From positions 1,860,001 to 1,924,000 of the forward strand of contig WACJ01000402.1 of assembly GCA_008973525.1 (NCBI GenBank): a stretch of DNA of 64,000 nucleotides, written 5' to 3'. A program made the position numbers and the translations under genes. This DNA comes from Stenopsyche tienmushanensis. Its lineage: Eukaryota; Arthropoda; Insecta; Trichoptera; Stenopsychidae. Shown in pieces: positions 12,001 through 24,430 of this stretch. Numbering within the stretch: position 1 is the stretch's first letter; every line of letters starts with the position of its first letter. A model generated the notes under the pieces. The model saw nothing but the letters and a program-made list of their open reading frames with translations, did not search any database and had not been told where the DNA came from.

Positions 12001-12919
12001 ATTGAAACGGTTTTATCCTCATCCTGAATAAATAAGGTCGAATGGCGAACCTAAATGGGATTTAAAGTGTATTCAATTAGTACAAATTTATTAATAATAC
12101 TCCTTCATCCAGACACGATGAAAATTAACCCAAAACAATCGGCAATCGGAAGGTGAGTTTGGAATACATTGGCGAAATTTTCACTCTCAAAAGAAAAACA
12201 AATTCAACGCCCGATCGAATCCGGAGCTCAGTTATCAGCGGCAGAAATCTTCTACATTTCAAGATGAAAGATCGCATTATCTACTTCGGTACGTTTTAAT
12301 TTACTCGTTTCGAGAACAATGCTTTAAAGAAAACCGCTACACGAAATGAAGTATTTTTAATTTTGTGTGAATGCGCCGGCAACGTTTATAAATAAGTTAT
12401 CAGACGGTGCTCTGCGATATTAGTTTAAATCCCTGTCGAAAAGGTCACGTAAATAATTTCAATTTTGTTAATTAACAAAGGCTTTACTCTGTTTGGACTA
12501 TGTGACCCTTCACCTTTCTTCGTAAGTTTCATATTGAAATAACGAAAAAATACATATTGTTCAACAAAGTCAAATTTTTCTCCCCTTTATGGGTAGACAA
12601 AGCTTTTTGCTCGAACGTTATTTGCATAGTCCAACCATAAATGCCCTCAAGAATATCAAAACCTATCAAATTTTCATTAAAAAATGTCCATTTTTGAATT
12701 GAATACCTAAGATATTATTTATAACGCATACATAAGAAGTGTTTCTAATAAAATTGAATTCTTATATTCAATACATCAACAAGCTTTGTTTAATTTACCA
12801 TGTTATAACACATTATAATATCGCATTTTAAAGGATCTGATATATCAGATTTGAAAACTGAATTTATTAAAACTTAAATGCCTTAAGTCGTCGACGTGAA
12901 AACTATACTTATTGCATTT

Positions 12920-13622
12920 TTAACACATTACGTACGGGCGAACTCGCGCGCGTTTGCCCCCGGGCAGTCTTTCAACGTCGTGCTTACATAAAATGTCATT
13001 CTTTTTTAAATAACTAACATTTTAAAATATTATTTAATGATAGTACTCACCAAGTATTCTGCAATAAGTAAAAGTTATATTTCAAATTAAGTCTAGAACT
13101 TACAAATACGTATTTTACAATGTTTGAAAATATTTTTAGATTATGATGATTCGTATTGTTGAATTAAAGCATGAGTTCATGTGTGAACATCACCAGAAAA
13201 ACTTATTTTATTAGCATCTTGTTAACTAATAGATGAGTTTTTTTGCTGTCAGCCTTATTCGAAGGGATTTAATTAGGACTACGTATTTTTATGGAGCATT
13301 TCAATGATCTGCATCCTTTTTTTGCACTTTTCTGTTTCATAATTGATGGGTCAGAAATGTATACACTCAAACAAAGACGATTTATATTAGAAAAAAAAAA
13401 TAATAAAATTTAACATAGTTTTCGGTTATTTTGCATATTGGGAATTTGCTCAATTTTATAAACATAGTTTTAATAAATCTTCGCAAGACAAACAAAGTGA
13501 AAAAAGCATCGCATAATAGCATTTAGTCGACCATTTTCATAATTCATAAAAATATGCTTCCCGTACATAACCATTAGCCGACATGGAACATATTACTATG
13601 CTTCCCGTACGCTACGTGTTAA
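12920..13622. mobile_element. TTAA-flanked miniature element
   Basis: Left end TTAACACATTACGTACGGG. The right end read inward is TTAACACGTAGCGTACGGG, 16 of 19 identical including the TTAA duplication. The interior is AT-rich and non-coding. CTTCCCGTAC occurs twice near the right end (about 13557-13566 and 13601-13610), suggesting terminal duplication. Confidence 0.8.
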
Positions 13623-15037
13623 TTTTTTTCTCGTTCATTGATTTTAATTTATTTACTGTAGTATATATTGAAATATAAGGTGCGTGTTAAATTATTTTTG
13701 AATACGTCAGGGTTTCAAAGATTATACGATGTCCTATTAAATTTTATCCATCATCTTAATTATTAGGGTCATACATGGCGTAACAGCTTTACATATTGCC
13801 AACGAGAGGTATTTTTAATCGTCATTTATATTTCATCTGGACCATAATCTTTGATGAATTAAATTTATGTTCCTATTAAAAAACAAATCATTAAGTAGAT
13901 ATAAATACAAAATTGTATCATAGTTGATCCTGTTAATATTTGTTATGAATAATTTCAGCTTTTAAGTTGTGTCATATGAAATTATAAATCTGGAGAGTTT
14001 TTGGTGTATTCTCAACTTGATTTCTAAACTAGAAAACAACATCCGTAAAGTCTTTTGATCTGGATTAACTTTTTACTAATACGATGTATTTACGAACTTC
14101 GACAACCCTTTCATTACAGTAATGTCCGTCCGGTATCCGCGTCGAAGTTTCACCGCCCTTCCGCTTCGTCATTAATTAATAGTGTAATTCATTCAAATTT
14201 TCAACACTAGTCACTCACATTCATCGCATTAGTTTTTGGACATGTCAAAACAGTTCGCAGGACACCTTCAAGTGGACCTTATATTAATGGCGAAAAAGTT
14301 TTCAAATTTGCGAAGGTAGGCGAGAGGAACATCTCCTTTGGGATGGGCTTAATTAGCGTAATGCCGCACCCCTAACTATATATGGATAGGGAGGACCCTC
14401 TCGGAAACTCTGCGCAGAGATGCTGGCTCCGCTAAAAGAAGATGGTAGTGTCCAAACGTTTGCCTTCCTGGCAATTTGCTTCAGACCAATTTTAATAAAT
14501 AATTAAATTCGCCGGCTTTACGAGTATTGGTTTTTTGTGAAAATTTAATGACTGAGATGCTGAATAGGTTGTTTCTGAAATGAGTTTCTCAGTTCTATTC
14601 ATTAAATTAATATGTTAGAAGTTAAGCACAAATAATTCTAAGAAAACCTTCTTAAGTCGAGATGTTTACAGAGACTGTCATTAAATGGCTTAATAGCGCT
14701 TCAAAATTATACGTCGGTTATTGCTAATTTCCAAAATACAGTGGCTTCAATTCCATGTAATAAATAATTAGTAAAATTGATTCCTTTCAAATGGTTCATG
14801 ATTTACTTTAAGAACGAAGTAAATTGTTCTTCCTTTCGTTTATAGTTTAAAAAAAATAGACACATTTTTGCACATTACTTTTAATGAGTTGGCTGAATCG
14901 ATATTTGATAGTCTTAAAAATATAAGGTCCAGAGGCACATTCTCGCTCCTCTGCTATGCAATACCTGCAGGAGATTGGGTCTTTTAAAAATAGGAAAACA
15001 CCGGGCCGTTCAAAATCTCCTATGGATATTTTCATTA
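13623..15037. other. Spacer, no gene recognised
   Basis: AT-rich, with a more balanced stretch at 14100-14500. A frame near 14950-15030 reads like FKNRKTPGRSKS and loosely recalls a mariner linker, but lies outside the mariner ends and is not called. Confidence 0.45.
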
Positions 15038-15039
15038 TA

Positions 15040-15964
15040 TTAGGGTGTCCCATAAGTTTCTTTCGTTTTCACAGTAAGAAAAAAATAAACAATAATTTGT
15101 ATTACATCAAAATTTATTGAATAATATATGATCCATTCTGTTCTATTACCTTTCTACATCTCTCCGGAAGCCTCATAATGCCTTCTTGCCAAAATTTCCC
15201 AGGTCTGTTGGCAAAATATTGATCAAGGTACATTTTTATATCATTTTTTGAATTAAAATTTTTACCACGTAAATATTTTTTCAATGAAAGAAATAAATAA
15301 TAATCTGATAGGGCAAAGTCCAGAGAGTATGAAAAATGAGGTAAAACATCACACTCAAATGATAATAATTTATTTCTGACTAGCAAAAACACATGAGACC
15401 TGGCGTTATCGTGATGAAAAACAACGCCTCGTCTGTTCGCCAATTCTGGTCGTTTTCTTGCAATTGCATCCTTTAGGTTGTCTAGTCAGAAAAAATATTT
15501 TGTTGAATTGATCGTTTTACCTTGCTTAAGTAGCTCATAATAAACTACCCCCTTCCAGTCCCACCAAATGCATAGAAAAACTTTTTTTTAGATGTAAGCC
15601 AGGTTTAGCTGCAGTTAAAGCTTCTGTACTCTTGTTCCAAGACCGTTTACGTTGAATATTCTCGTAAAGTATTCAGCTTTCATTTCCAGTGACAAGTCTC
15701 TTCAAAAAAGTTTAGCTATTATGTCGTTGGAGAAGAAGATCGCAAGTTGAAATACGCTGAAGTTTATTTGAGTCAGTCAGTTCATGAAGAAGCCACACAT
15801 CTGAACGATTGATGTAGCCCAATTTTGTCTGATTATTATGGACGGATGTTCGTGGAATTTCTAACTTGTTAGCTATTTCGCGAACAGTATATCGCGGGTT
15901 TTCTTCAACAATGGCTATGATTAGATCTGTGTTCATTTGCGAAAGAGACTTATGGGACAGCCAA
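15040..15964 (-). mobile_element. mariner element copy A, both ends present, internally deleted
   Basis: Terminal inverted repeats TTAGGGTGTCCCATAAGT (left) and TTGGCTGTCCCATAAGT (right, read inward) are flanked by TA on both sides (15038-15039, 15965-15966), as for Tc1/mariner transposons. At about 925 bp it is shorter than a typical 1.2-1.3 kb mariner. The N-terminal part of the transposase, including the first helix-turn-helix, is missing. The transposase remnant lies on the minus strand. Confidence 0.93.
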
Positions 15965-15981
15965 TATAGAATTGGCCGCAA
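15114..15981 (-). pseudogene. mariner transposase pseudogene (mellifera/cecropia type)
   Basis: In life this enzyme cuts and pastes the mariner element at TA sites through a DDD catalytic triad. The remnant reads in pieces. First comes a helix-turn-helix segment with VREIANKLEIPRTSVH and the WVPHEL-like WLLHEL linker (15712-15943). Next is a broken middle. Then a C-terminal piece (15114-15443) has FHHDNARSH and YSLDFALSD with 34 residues between the two aspartates, the mariner DD34D spacing. The first catalytic motif VTGDE has become VTGNE, followed by a stop in place of the conserved tryptophan. Frameshifts separate the pieces. It is dead; the helper function would have to come from an intact relative elsewhere. 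Confidence 0.9.
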
Positions 15982-16400
15982 AATTAAATAAAATCAGATC
16001 ATCTAATGTATCCAAATTGAATAAGTGTATCCTCTCTATAAGAACATAAAAGTGAAAGTGTCTTAAGGGCGGACGAATTTAAATTTGAAATTTCTGGCTT
16101 TAAGAGAAGTTTAGATCTAGACGTGCTTCAAAAGTTTGTACATTGTCTACATTTAACATGTAGATGGAAATGTGATGGTTGGGGATTGTTTTAGAGGTGA
16201 GATTACTTGAAGTTAAATAAAAATCGACGAAAAATATATAAAGAGGGTTTTACTTGAAAATACTTCAATGAAATTCAATACCTTCTGATCTTGTAATAAT
16301 AAGGAGAAATTTCACATTCCGATAAGATAATAAAGCAAATATTTGACATGGATTTATAAATAAATTTATTATCAGGATAGTCACCCATGTTCGATCTTAT
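15967..16400. other. AT-rich spacer
   Basis: Nothing recognised. Confidence 0.5.
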
Positions 16401-17760
16401 TAATCGTTAGTCATTCATTCGTATATTCAATACGAACTACTTTGTGATATTTTGGTTTTATTTCTAAGTGATAAGTTACACGATTGTTCCGCATGTAGAT
16501 GGTCGATGGGGCAAATGCAACTTTGTCCCGTAATCCTGACATGCTTTTAGCTCTCGACCTTAATACAGGAAGCTGAAAAATCGCGTAAGCTCTCGAGCGT
16601 TGCTCGTCTCCACTTTCACAGGTACAGAGTTTCAGCAAATATGTTTTCCGACACATTTCACATGTATTTACGCCGACGTATCGTGGCGGTACTTACGGTG
16701 CATATTTTGAAATAATATATTCTCGCCATTGTGGGATCCGCGATAATATGCGAAGCTCTTGCATTTTTCTTGCATGCAAAACGAGCACTTTACGTGCGCT
16801 TTACCTGCTATCACTGCCAGGATTGTTTCTTTTTACAAGAGTCGCATCTCTGCAGTGCTCTTCTGTTCTTTGAGATGCACGTTTAAAGACGCAAATCGCA
16901 CCCCAGGGCTGTCCTCCCTCGCAGCGAATTATGGAGTAAAAGAAACGTTTGTAGTGGATACGTGCATCCTCAACTCGGCTAATAATTGGAATGCTCTCGT
17001 TAAATGTGCATCTTAATGAATGCAATTCGGTTGAGCTTTCTGAAATTGTTTTTATCCTACGACAGTTTCTCTTTGTTTATGCTTAAATTTGATTATCCTG
17101 AGATCTTGTTTCTCTAAGAAAGTTCAAAGACATTTAAATAACGCGATACAGTCGGCGAGACGCTCTCTTTGTGCATTCGCCAATCTCTTCAGATACTTTT
17201 TAAATACTCCGAGTGCTAATTATGGTCCATAAAAAACAACATTAGTATTTAAGAGCTTCTACGTCGGAATTAGCATATTAAATCATATTTTTTAATTTAT
17301 ATTTTACTTCTACAGCGGCGTCTCGCCAGTTCAAGTTTCTCCACGATTTGCACAAAGATGAAAAGCAAAAATTTATATTTGTGTTTATATTGCGAATACC
17401 TTCTCAGGTTTTGCATAAAGGATGCAACAGAGACAGCTTCGTCGGGAAGGTGTTTACTTTGCCATTTATATATGTAAAGGAAAAATACCTTTAACGCACG
17501 TGCTCTTGCTGGTTTCTCGTAGACTGAACAGACACTTTAAAAAGTGGGAAGATAAACGTCCCGGGCCGTTGGCTGGATTTAACTCAAGTTGAAGTGGAAC
17601 TCTAGCAGAAACGTTAACCAAGCGGAAGGACGTGTCGGGGGTAGAGCCGACACGTGGAAACCGGAAACATCGCGAACCCTTTCACACCACCCGGAAGTAC
17701 GAAGTTGGAATTAATAGCTGAAACAAACGAGAACATGGACCCCATTCAGCATGGATCGGA
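16400..17760. other. Unique GC-balanced block
   Basis: CpG-containing unique sequence with opposing short open frames (16411-16656 minus, 16759-17016 plus) and no domain. A 9-bp inverted repeat, ACGTGTCGG (17630-17638) with CCGACACGT (17647-17655), surrounds an 8-nt loop. Confidence 0.3.
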
Positions 17761-19241
17761 CGAATCAAAAGCTACCAACAATGGAGCGCTGTGCACTTTG
17801 TATTTCGGCTTTAATTGAAACATAAATATTGCTTAATTTTGCACGTAGATGCTTTAGTATCCGCGGATACGGAAATTAAACCCTGTGAATTTTGGAAAAT
17901 TTTGTACATCAATTTTAATGTAATTGCGTCCTTAACGACCTCGAAATTATCCAAATGATTATCTTTATGTAATAAATGTAATATTTGAATACTGAGGGAA
18001 AGTTTTCGCATCGTTATTCTTCGGCTCTTTCTGCATCTATCCTTCGGTCTTCAGTCAAATAAATTCTTCGTCGTACAAATAAAATGTCGAATATATGATA
18101 TAGAATAAAATAATAACCTCTTGAATAATTAATTAACGAAAGCGAAATTTCAAGTATCATATCATGACAAATTCTTAAGTGCAAATCGCAAAATTATAAA
18201 AGCTTTTCTTGCTTTTTGCTAAAAAATTTAAACAAAAAATTCACACGCTATTCGAGCATAATGTAGTTAATTAAAAAAGTCTTGTGTGTTCTCTTTTAAG
18301 ATCATAAAATTAAATCAATTGGGAGAAGTATCTTATAATGAATTACCTGGTTTAATATAATCCGTGTCGTTTCGATGAAATTAATTTCGACATCTGTTCT
18401 CCTGCAGGAGATGTTTTTTTAATCTTATTTTAATCATAATAAATAGTACCTTTAATTTGACATTTTTATTAGCGTCCAAGCTTCGGTAAAAGTATCTAAC
18501 TAGTACAAACCTAAAATGGAAAGACGTAGCAACGAAGCATTTGATGTCATAAATGCATTTCACATCCCATTCATATATATATATAGTAAATAGCATCTTC
18601 ATTTTTATGAAAGCTTCTCTTGCTCGAAGCAATTTACAGATATTTCATACGAAAGCTCATGCTTTTAAATTCGTCCTGAATTTAACCGCAATAAATTGTT
18701 TCTATGCATTTCGAAACGTAATAAAAAATTAAAAGATATAGCCTCCTGTTCGCCGTCAGAGCAACGCCAAACTTTTCTCATTTATTGTCAGTTATGACGG
18801 AGAGTTCACGGCTTTTCGGAACAGCCTGCACTGCCCGTTTGCAGACATCGAGAGGACCACAGGATCCTCCGTCCTGGTCTTTCCTCTTCCACATTATTTA
18901 TTGAAAGTTTAGAGAGCTCTAACTCTCATTAGGCAACGGTGAGTTCGCATGGGTTTGGTCCCTCTGCACGCCAAACTTTCGTTTGTCTTAAACCGACTGT
19001 TAAATGACGCTTTCTCAGTGCCATTGAGCCGAGACTTCTGTTTGCATTCATGTTTGTGCTAATAGTTATTATTTATTTTCCTTCAACCCAGTACTACACA
19101 CTAATGTAGTCACTGCAAGTACTTATGAACTGCCACGGGGGCAATAAGTAAATTAAGGATAACTATGTATCATTATCAAAACGGTACAAATGCACAAAAT
19201 AACCCCTAGGATGTTGAGTCAAACAATAGACTTAAGTTTAT
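17761..19241. other. Spacer with short AT microsatellite
   Basis: AT-rich to about 18700, including a short (TA)n run near 18573-18584. A more GC-balanced patch lies at 18740-19040. No gene recognised. Confidence 0.4.
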
Positions 19242-19359
19242 TTAACACTTTGCTTGCGGGGTTGGTTTGGCTCACTATATATTAAACGTGAAGGTATCAA
19301 CGTTACACAATATATATTTAATTTTTAAAATAATATTTAGGGGTCGATACCAAGGTTTG

Positions 19360-19713
19360 GACCAAGTGTTGGTATAGTGGCTTAGATCCTGGACTCTTGT
19401 TGCAAAGGTTCGGGTTCAAATCCAGATTGTGGAAAAAATTTTCACCGTACCAACAAATTTGGGAGATCGGAAATATTAATATTTCTGATCGATCGTCTCG
19501 ATCCAGGTTTACCCTGATTTCCTGGATTAGAAAAAGTAAATTCTGAGGCGATTAATAAAGTCGTGCAGGGACGCCCATGAGTGAGTAATTGAATTTGCAA
19601 CAATAATTAAATTATCATTTATATATATAATGATAATTTCGCTACTCACTCATAGATTCTCTCCTCTCCTACCTTTCCAAATAATCCTATCCTTACTTTA
19701 CCACGTGTGAAAG
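19360..19713 (+). mobile_element. tRNA-derived SINE, short form
   Basis: Same body as 709-1059 with only two differences seen, including the tRNA-like A and B boxes. It stops after CCACGTGTG and lacks the 125-bp tail and poly-A of the long copy. AGGTTTG occurs at 19353-19359 and again at 19714-19720, a plausible 7-bp target duplication, so the short form may be a complete insertion rather than a truncation. Confidence 0.8.
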
Positions 19714-19877
19714 AGGTTTGAATTTTCATACAAAAATGAAACACTGCTTTAAAACACTGCGTAAAATTAATGTTTAGATTACAAATAAGGATACCCTTTT
19801 AATACTAAAATCATAAATATCCAGGATACAAGCGCTTATTTTTTTTATATCAGGTTATTTCTTTCTGTAAGCTTTTA

Positions 19878-20215
19878 CTAACAAAAGCAATAATGGACGA
19901 TTTCCTTTGCAGCCTTAAAATCAGACCCATCCTTCCAAGTTTCAACATCTTTATTCAAAAATGATGAGATACCCAGTATCTGGAAAAATCGTAGAGAACT
20001 ACTAGTCACAAAGTCTTCTATGTTTTTTTCGGTGATGTGTTCAACATCAATGCTTTTTTTCGGGTGATCTTCTACACTTTCGATTCTTAGTGCATCTACC
20101 ATATTTTGCTTATATTTAACTGAAAAGTTCGTCGTCAAAAAATGCAAAAGACACCAACTCTTCCGACAAGTACCATAAATGGCCCATTATTTTTTTATGG
20201 CAACTTTGGCCGTTG
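19878..20215 (-). pseudogene. Frameshifted ORF of an insect transposon protein family
   Basis: Two overlapping frames join into one recognisable protein. The upstream frame (about 20215-20117) reads GHLWYLSEELVSFAFFDDEL and then stops. The next frame (20147-19878) continues KYKQNMVDALRIE, DFVTSSSLRFFQIL, FLNKDVETW and KAAKEIV. From memory this matches a widespread, poorly characterised transposon-derived protein found in insects and Hydra (pattern HLWYLS, SFFD, KQKMVE, DFVT, FF, FL..D...W, A.EIV). The part that normally follows is absent. The role of this protein in transposition is unknown to me. The frame break and truncation make it non-functional. Confidence 0.6.
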
Positions 20216-20556
20216 TTTGGTTTATATTTTCAAAGGATACCAGGTCTTATAATAATTGTAAGTGGTTTATTGGTGTTGAATATCCGACAGAGGCTTGAAA
20301 CTAGTATTTTATATATATATTATAACTGTGAAAAGACAAATATCTTTCACTGTTTTCATTCCCTTTTTCGTCAGTTTAAACTGACGTTTAAATTTAAAAA
20401 AATCTAGTAAATCATCCATTTAGCATTTGAAACTAATTTTTCAGGGATTCCTCCCATGTAAATGATGGAAAGATTCAGTAACTCTTTATAGTCATCTCGA
20501 GGTTTTTACATTTGAAGTTGTTTTTTATCAAAATAAATCATGTCTGCAGTAACATT

Positions 20557-20690
20557 TTATGTGGTTTTTGAGGACGCGGTATCATAAATTAATATTTTAT
20601 AATCACTTTGATCAATTTTGTCCCAGTTCTTCTTAAATCTTTTAAATAATTGGATATCAGGAGCACTAAACGAATCATCAATCTATAAAA
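20557..20690 (-). pseudogene. Further ORF scrap inside the same TTAA element
   Basis: A minus-strand frame reads SFSAPDIQLFKRFKKNWDKI then DQSDYKILIYDTA before a stop. It has amino-acid rather than low-complexity character and lies upstream of the larger remnant on the same strand. It may be an earlier part of that ORF. I do not recognise the domain. Confidence 0.35.
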
Positions 20691-20935
20691 GAATAATAAC
20701 GATAAAAAAATAATTAAGAAGATTAAAATCGCATAACATCAGATGATTTCAAAACCAAAACTAAACTTGATGTTATACGAAATAAAGGTGTGCATATGAA
20801 ATATCAATCAAATATGTGTTTGGATCTTGTATATATTAATATATCACCAAAACATAGTGTCTTCCACTTTCAACTTAATAAATGAGAGGCAGCGTATGTT
20901 GTTGATGATCCCTATTTCCGCAAGTAATGTGTTAA

Positions 20936-21990
20936 TATTTAGAATCAGTTTTATTGCAAAATAAATTTCTTCCATTTCGAGTTCCGAAATTAAGAACAAA
21001 GATTTTGTTTTGCCAGAATAACATTACATCCCATGTTCCTCCATAATGATCTGATTATTTCAATTTTATATTGTAGTAAAATCATCAATTTTACATAGTT
21101 TTCTTAATCTAAATATAATCCCGTCTCTTCACAGGGACTCATGATCCTTGTATTATATTTATGAGCCAGTTTATAATATTTTCCTGTATTTGTGTTTTTA
21201 AGATTTAACAGCCTTTAATACTTTGAAGGCTTTTATTTTTATTATTTTAACATAATTCGATCTTATTTATTTATAGAAAGTTGAAGAATTGATGCTTTTG
21301 AGCTAAATTATTAATGGCTATAATTGATTTGGTTGGTGGATTTGCTAAAAGGAACAATCATAGGCGTATTTTTGCAATGCAGAGTGTGAAAAAAAAATCA
21401 CCGTATCGAATTCGTAACACAAGTCTCAGGATTCAATACTTCTTTGGGGAAAAAAACATGTGAAGCGGTCTTCGTTTAGCATTTATTTGGGACATATATA
21501 TCGAGAATGATACAATTTAGCAAATAAGTGAATTTTGTGAATAAGTTTTCTTGTATCCCGCGATTTATGCACAGTCTTTGCGAACACGAGAATTATCGTG
21601 ATCCGCTGTTAACGTGTTAATAAAATATTCTGCTTCGTTATGTAACAGCTAATATTTAAAATGCATCCTAACATTTATCACTCTAATGTTCATATAGCGC
21701 TTCTGATCAATAGTAACCTATTTTCTAGCATAATTTAGAACATTTTTGAATCGGTTTTCGATTCAGTTCTGGTCCAAAACCCTGCTTTACTTTATAAATA
21801 CTTTATGCAATAAATAAATTATTATCGTTCCATGAAATACGAGGATCGAATATTAGGCAAACTTCTTCGTTTGAATGCTGGTTTTTATTTGGTCATTAGT
21901 CGAAGTTTGATAAAAAAGACTTAATTTGAAATATGAAAGCTGAAGCGTTAAGCTCTCAGTCTGTTTATGACATAATAACGATCCTCGGAG
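20936..21990. other. AT-rich spacer
   Basis: No gene, repeat end or RNA recognised. Confidence 0.5.
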
Positions 21991-23215
21991 ACCGAAGAAG
22001 TCGCATGTCGCTCATTCATGCAACACTGATTTTCGCACACCACCCATGCAGAAAATTTAACACTTCCTGACACCGCAAGCAGCTCATATTATATTTTCGA
22101 CTTTATTTAATCTCGTAGCGCATCTATATGTATGAAATAATTCGATAATAGACGCAACCGGTATTACCTGTCAGTCGCCCCTACCCCGTTAGAACGAATC
22201 AATCAATCAAGTCGCTTCTTACAAACGTCACGGCGTCTATCCGTATTAGGAAAGAGGCACAAACAGTGACAAGAATTGGCAATGGATTGCTTTAATGTCT
22301 CCAACGAACGGGACATCGCCGCAAAAGATGTTCTATATGCAGCTTTATAGCGTTGTCGATTCATCCCCAATACGGCACATTTTATTATATTCTAGTTTAA
22401 AAAAAATATTGAGTCCTCAAAAATATATTTCGGAGCGTGTGTATGTTTACGCTTTCGTATACACGTTGCATGTGACGACCCTTGTCATTTCGATACATAT
22501 TGACAGAATATTTACGGCAAGATCAATATGTTTACGTAAGCCTTTAGAATATCTGAAGCCTCCAAATACTGACGTGCTTTTTATTTCGGATCAATCTTCG
22601 TAGGCATAAAAGGAAAACGCTCGACGGGCGTAATGTAATTTTGCTTCGTGTCTGACATGGCAAATGCAAATTAAGCCCAAATATCATGCAGGATCGGATG
22701 TGTCCTTAATTTGCGCTCCTTATTTATGAAATAGGCTAGCCGTGGCCGTTTTATTTCCTCCTTGCACATAGTGCTGATATTTATTTCAGCTGCGCTGGAA
22801 GCCGCTGTATGTTTTATTCATGATAAATGCACCGGAAAGTAAAAAAAGCTGACCACCGGAATGCAAAGGAAGAGCATCCACAGATTCGGTGCTCTGTTTT
22901 ATTTATGAGGAGCTCAAGATTTATTGTTGATGCTTAATCCCGCATTCTGCTGCAAAAAGTGGGCCATCTTCCTGCATGGGTCCACAATTAACGCCGCTAA
23001 TTGTCGGTGCTTTGCGGGATACCACTTCTGCACAGGGAATTATTTAACCTGTTACATTTTTTTGCGTATTTGCTATCCACCCGCATGTTACCTGCTTTTC
23101 TCTGTGATTGTCATAGTGTACATTTTACTAATTACGCTGTTCCCCTCTCGAAATTCAACAAATGTTAAGCTTAGCATTTATACAAATACAAGCATACCGA
23201 CCCTACTTTAATGGG
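21991..23215. other. Unique GC-balanced block
   Basis: Unique sequence richer in CpG than the flanks. Open frames at 22295-22603 and 22924-23211 (+) have no domain, and their composition follows the DNA. Candidate non-coding conserved region. Confidence 0.3.
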
Positions 23216-24430
23216 ACATGCAAGACATGAAAGGTTTTTATTTAATATGCTTTCTATTCTATTAAATAAAAACTTATACAATCAATTGACCGCTTATGAA
23301 ATAGATGATTTTTCGATATGAATTATCAATTTATCGTAAGAAATCATACGAAACTATAATCCTTTGGTTGCTACAGTGTTTTTTTATAAGACGGAAGCTT
23401 GTTTGCCATCTTCTCTCTTGTTTGATCACACTGAACTATATTATTTTCTTCTCTAATTGTAAGATTTTCTCGCTAATTGCAGTAGAAATTTCTTGATATT
23501 TTTCGATGACATCTACACCGGATTTGGTTTTATTACACTACACAACTGTCTCAGGTTTTATTTTATTTGTGTAATGTCGGACTAGACTTTCCTAAATAAT
23601 TTTGTTCCTTTAAAATTTGTGTGAAAGTGTTCCTGCTCTTAGAAAGCAGGTCCTCATTTCGAATTCCGTAGATATGAAATAGCAAGTTGGCGTGCTTGAC
23701 GTCGTGAGCTTATGACCCGAGCAGAGAAATTTAGAAAACGATATAATACATAGAAAAAGATACGCAAGGTACGCAAGCCAGATGATGGATTTATCTCAGT
23801 AATATAAGAAGCTTAAAAATAATAAAAATGAAAAATCCGATATCGGTCATCCGATATCGCTCGGTATAGTAAGTGTTTAATTATTCAATATTATTCTTTA
23901 AAAAATCTTAATAAAATGATCTACTGTATATTTTTGTTCTATAAAATCATAAAATATACTTAAATTTTGACATTAAAAACGAGATTGTATTCTTCATTTT
24001 CGTTATTCTGATATTCTAATCATTGAGATTTTGATTAACATTCCAGAAATTAGCATAATCAACTTCCATTCCACACGAAAATAACCATTTTTGGCATCTT
24101 GTTCCCATTCGTTCTACAAAATAATCGCCATTAATTAAATAATACATTTCTAACCAAATCTATTTTTTATCAAAGGTCAATTTTGTTGATCTTACAAAAT
24201 TACATATTATCCAAATAACTTTAAATTTAATCGATTTATATTTTAATAATGACAATCAGATGGTATAGGAATTTCAAAAGTTAATCGAATTCCATTGAAT
24301 CGATGCAAACTTAACAACATGCGGTATTTGGCACAAGAAATCTATATTAACTCCAAATCGTATCAAGGATGATAACAATGAATCCATTGGACAATATAAA
24401 AGTCAACTATACTTAAATATCGATCGTTAA
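23216..24430. other. AT-rich spacer with paired CGATATCG sites
   Basis: Mostly AT-rich. CCGATATCGG (23837-23846) and CCGATATCGC (23851-23860) form two adjacent palindromes, hence four CGATA half-sites in 24 bp. CGATA clusters are bound by the BEAF-32 boundary protein in Drosophila; any such role here is a guess. Confidence 0.35.

Larger units (their letters stand above)
19242..20935. mobile_element. TTAA-flanked element with decayed ORF
   Basis: Left end TTAACACTTTGCTTGCGG; right end read inward TTAACACATTACTTGCGG, matching at 16 of 18 positions including the TTAA duplication. The ends resemble those of the element at 48936-50065. About 1.7 kb long, it contains a short SINE (19360-19713) and a transposon-type ORF remnant on the minus strand. 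The SINE inserted later. The subterminal stretch TTTGGCTCACTAT recurs at the left end of the element at 44180. Confidence 0.78.

Noticed and set aside
14847..15053. mariner N-terminal domain next to copy A
   Set aside because: FKNRKTPGRSKS recalls a mariner linker, but it lies outside the TA/TIR boundary and no other N-terminal motif is present.
17630..17655. ACGTGTCGG inverted repeat as a regulatory operator
   Set aside because: A single 9-bp stem near an E-box-like CACGTG has no supporting repetition or context.
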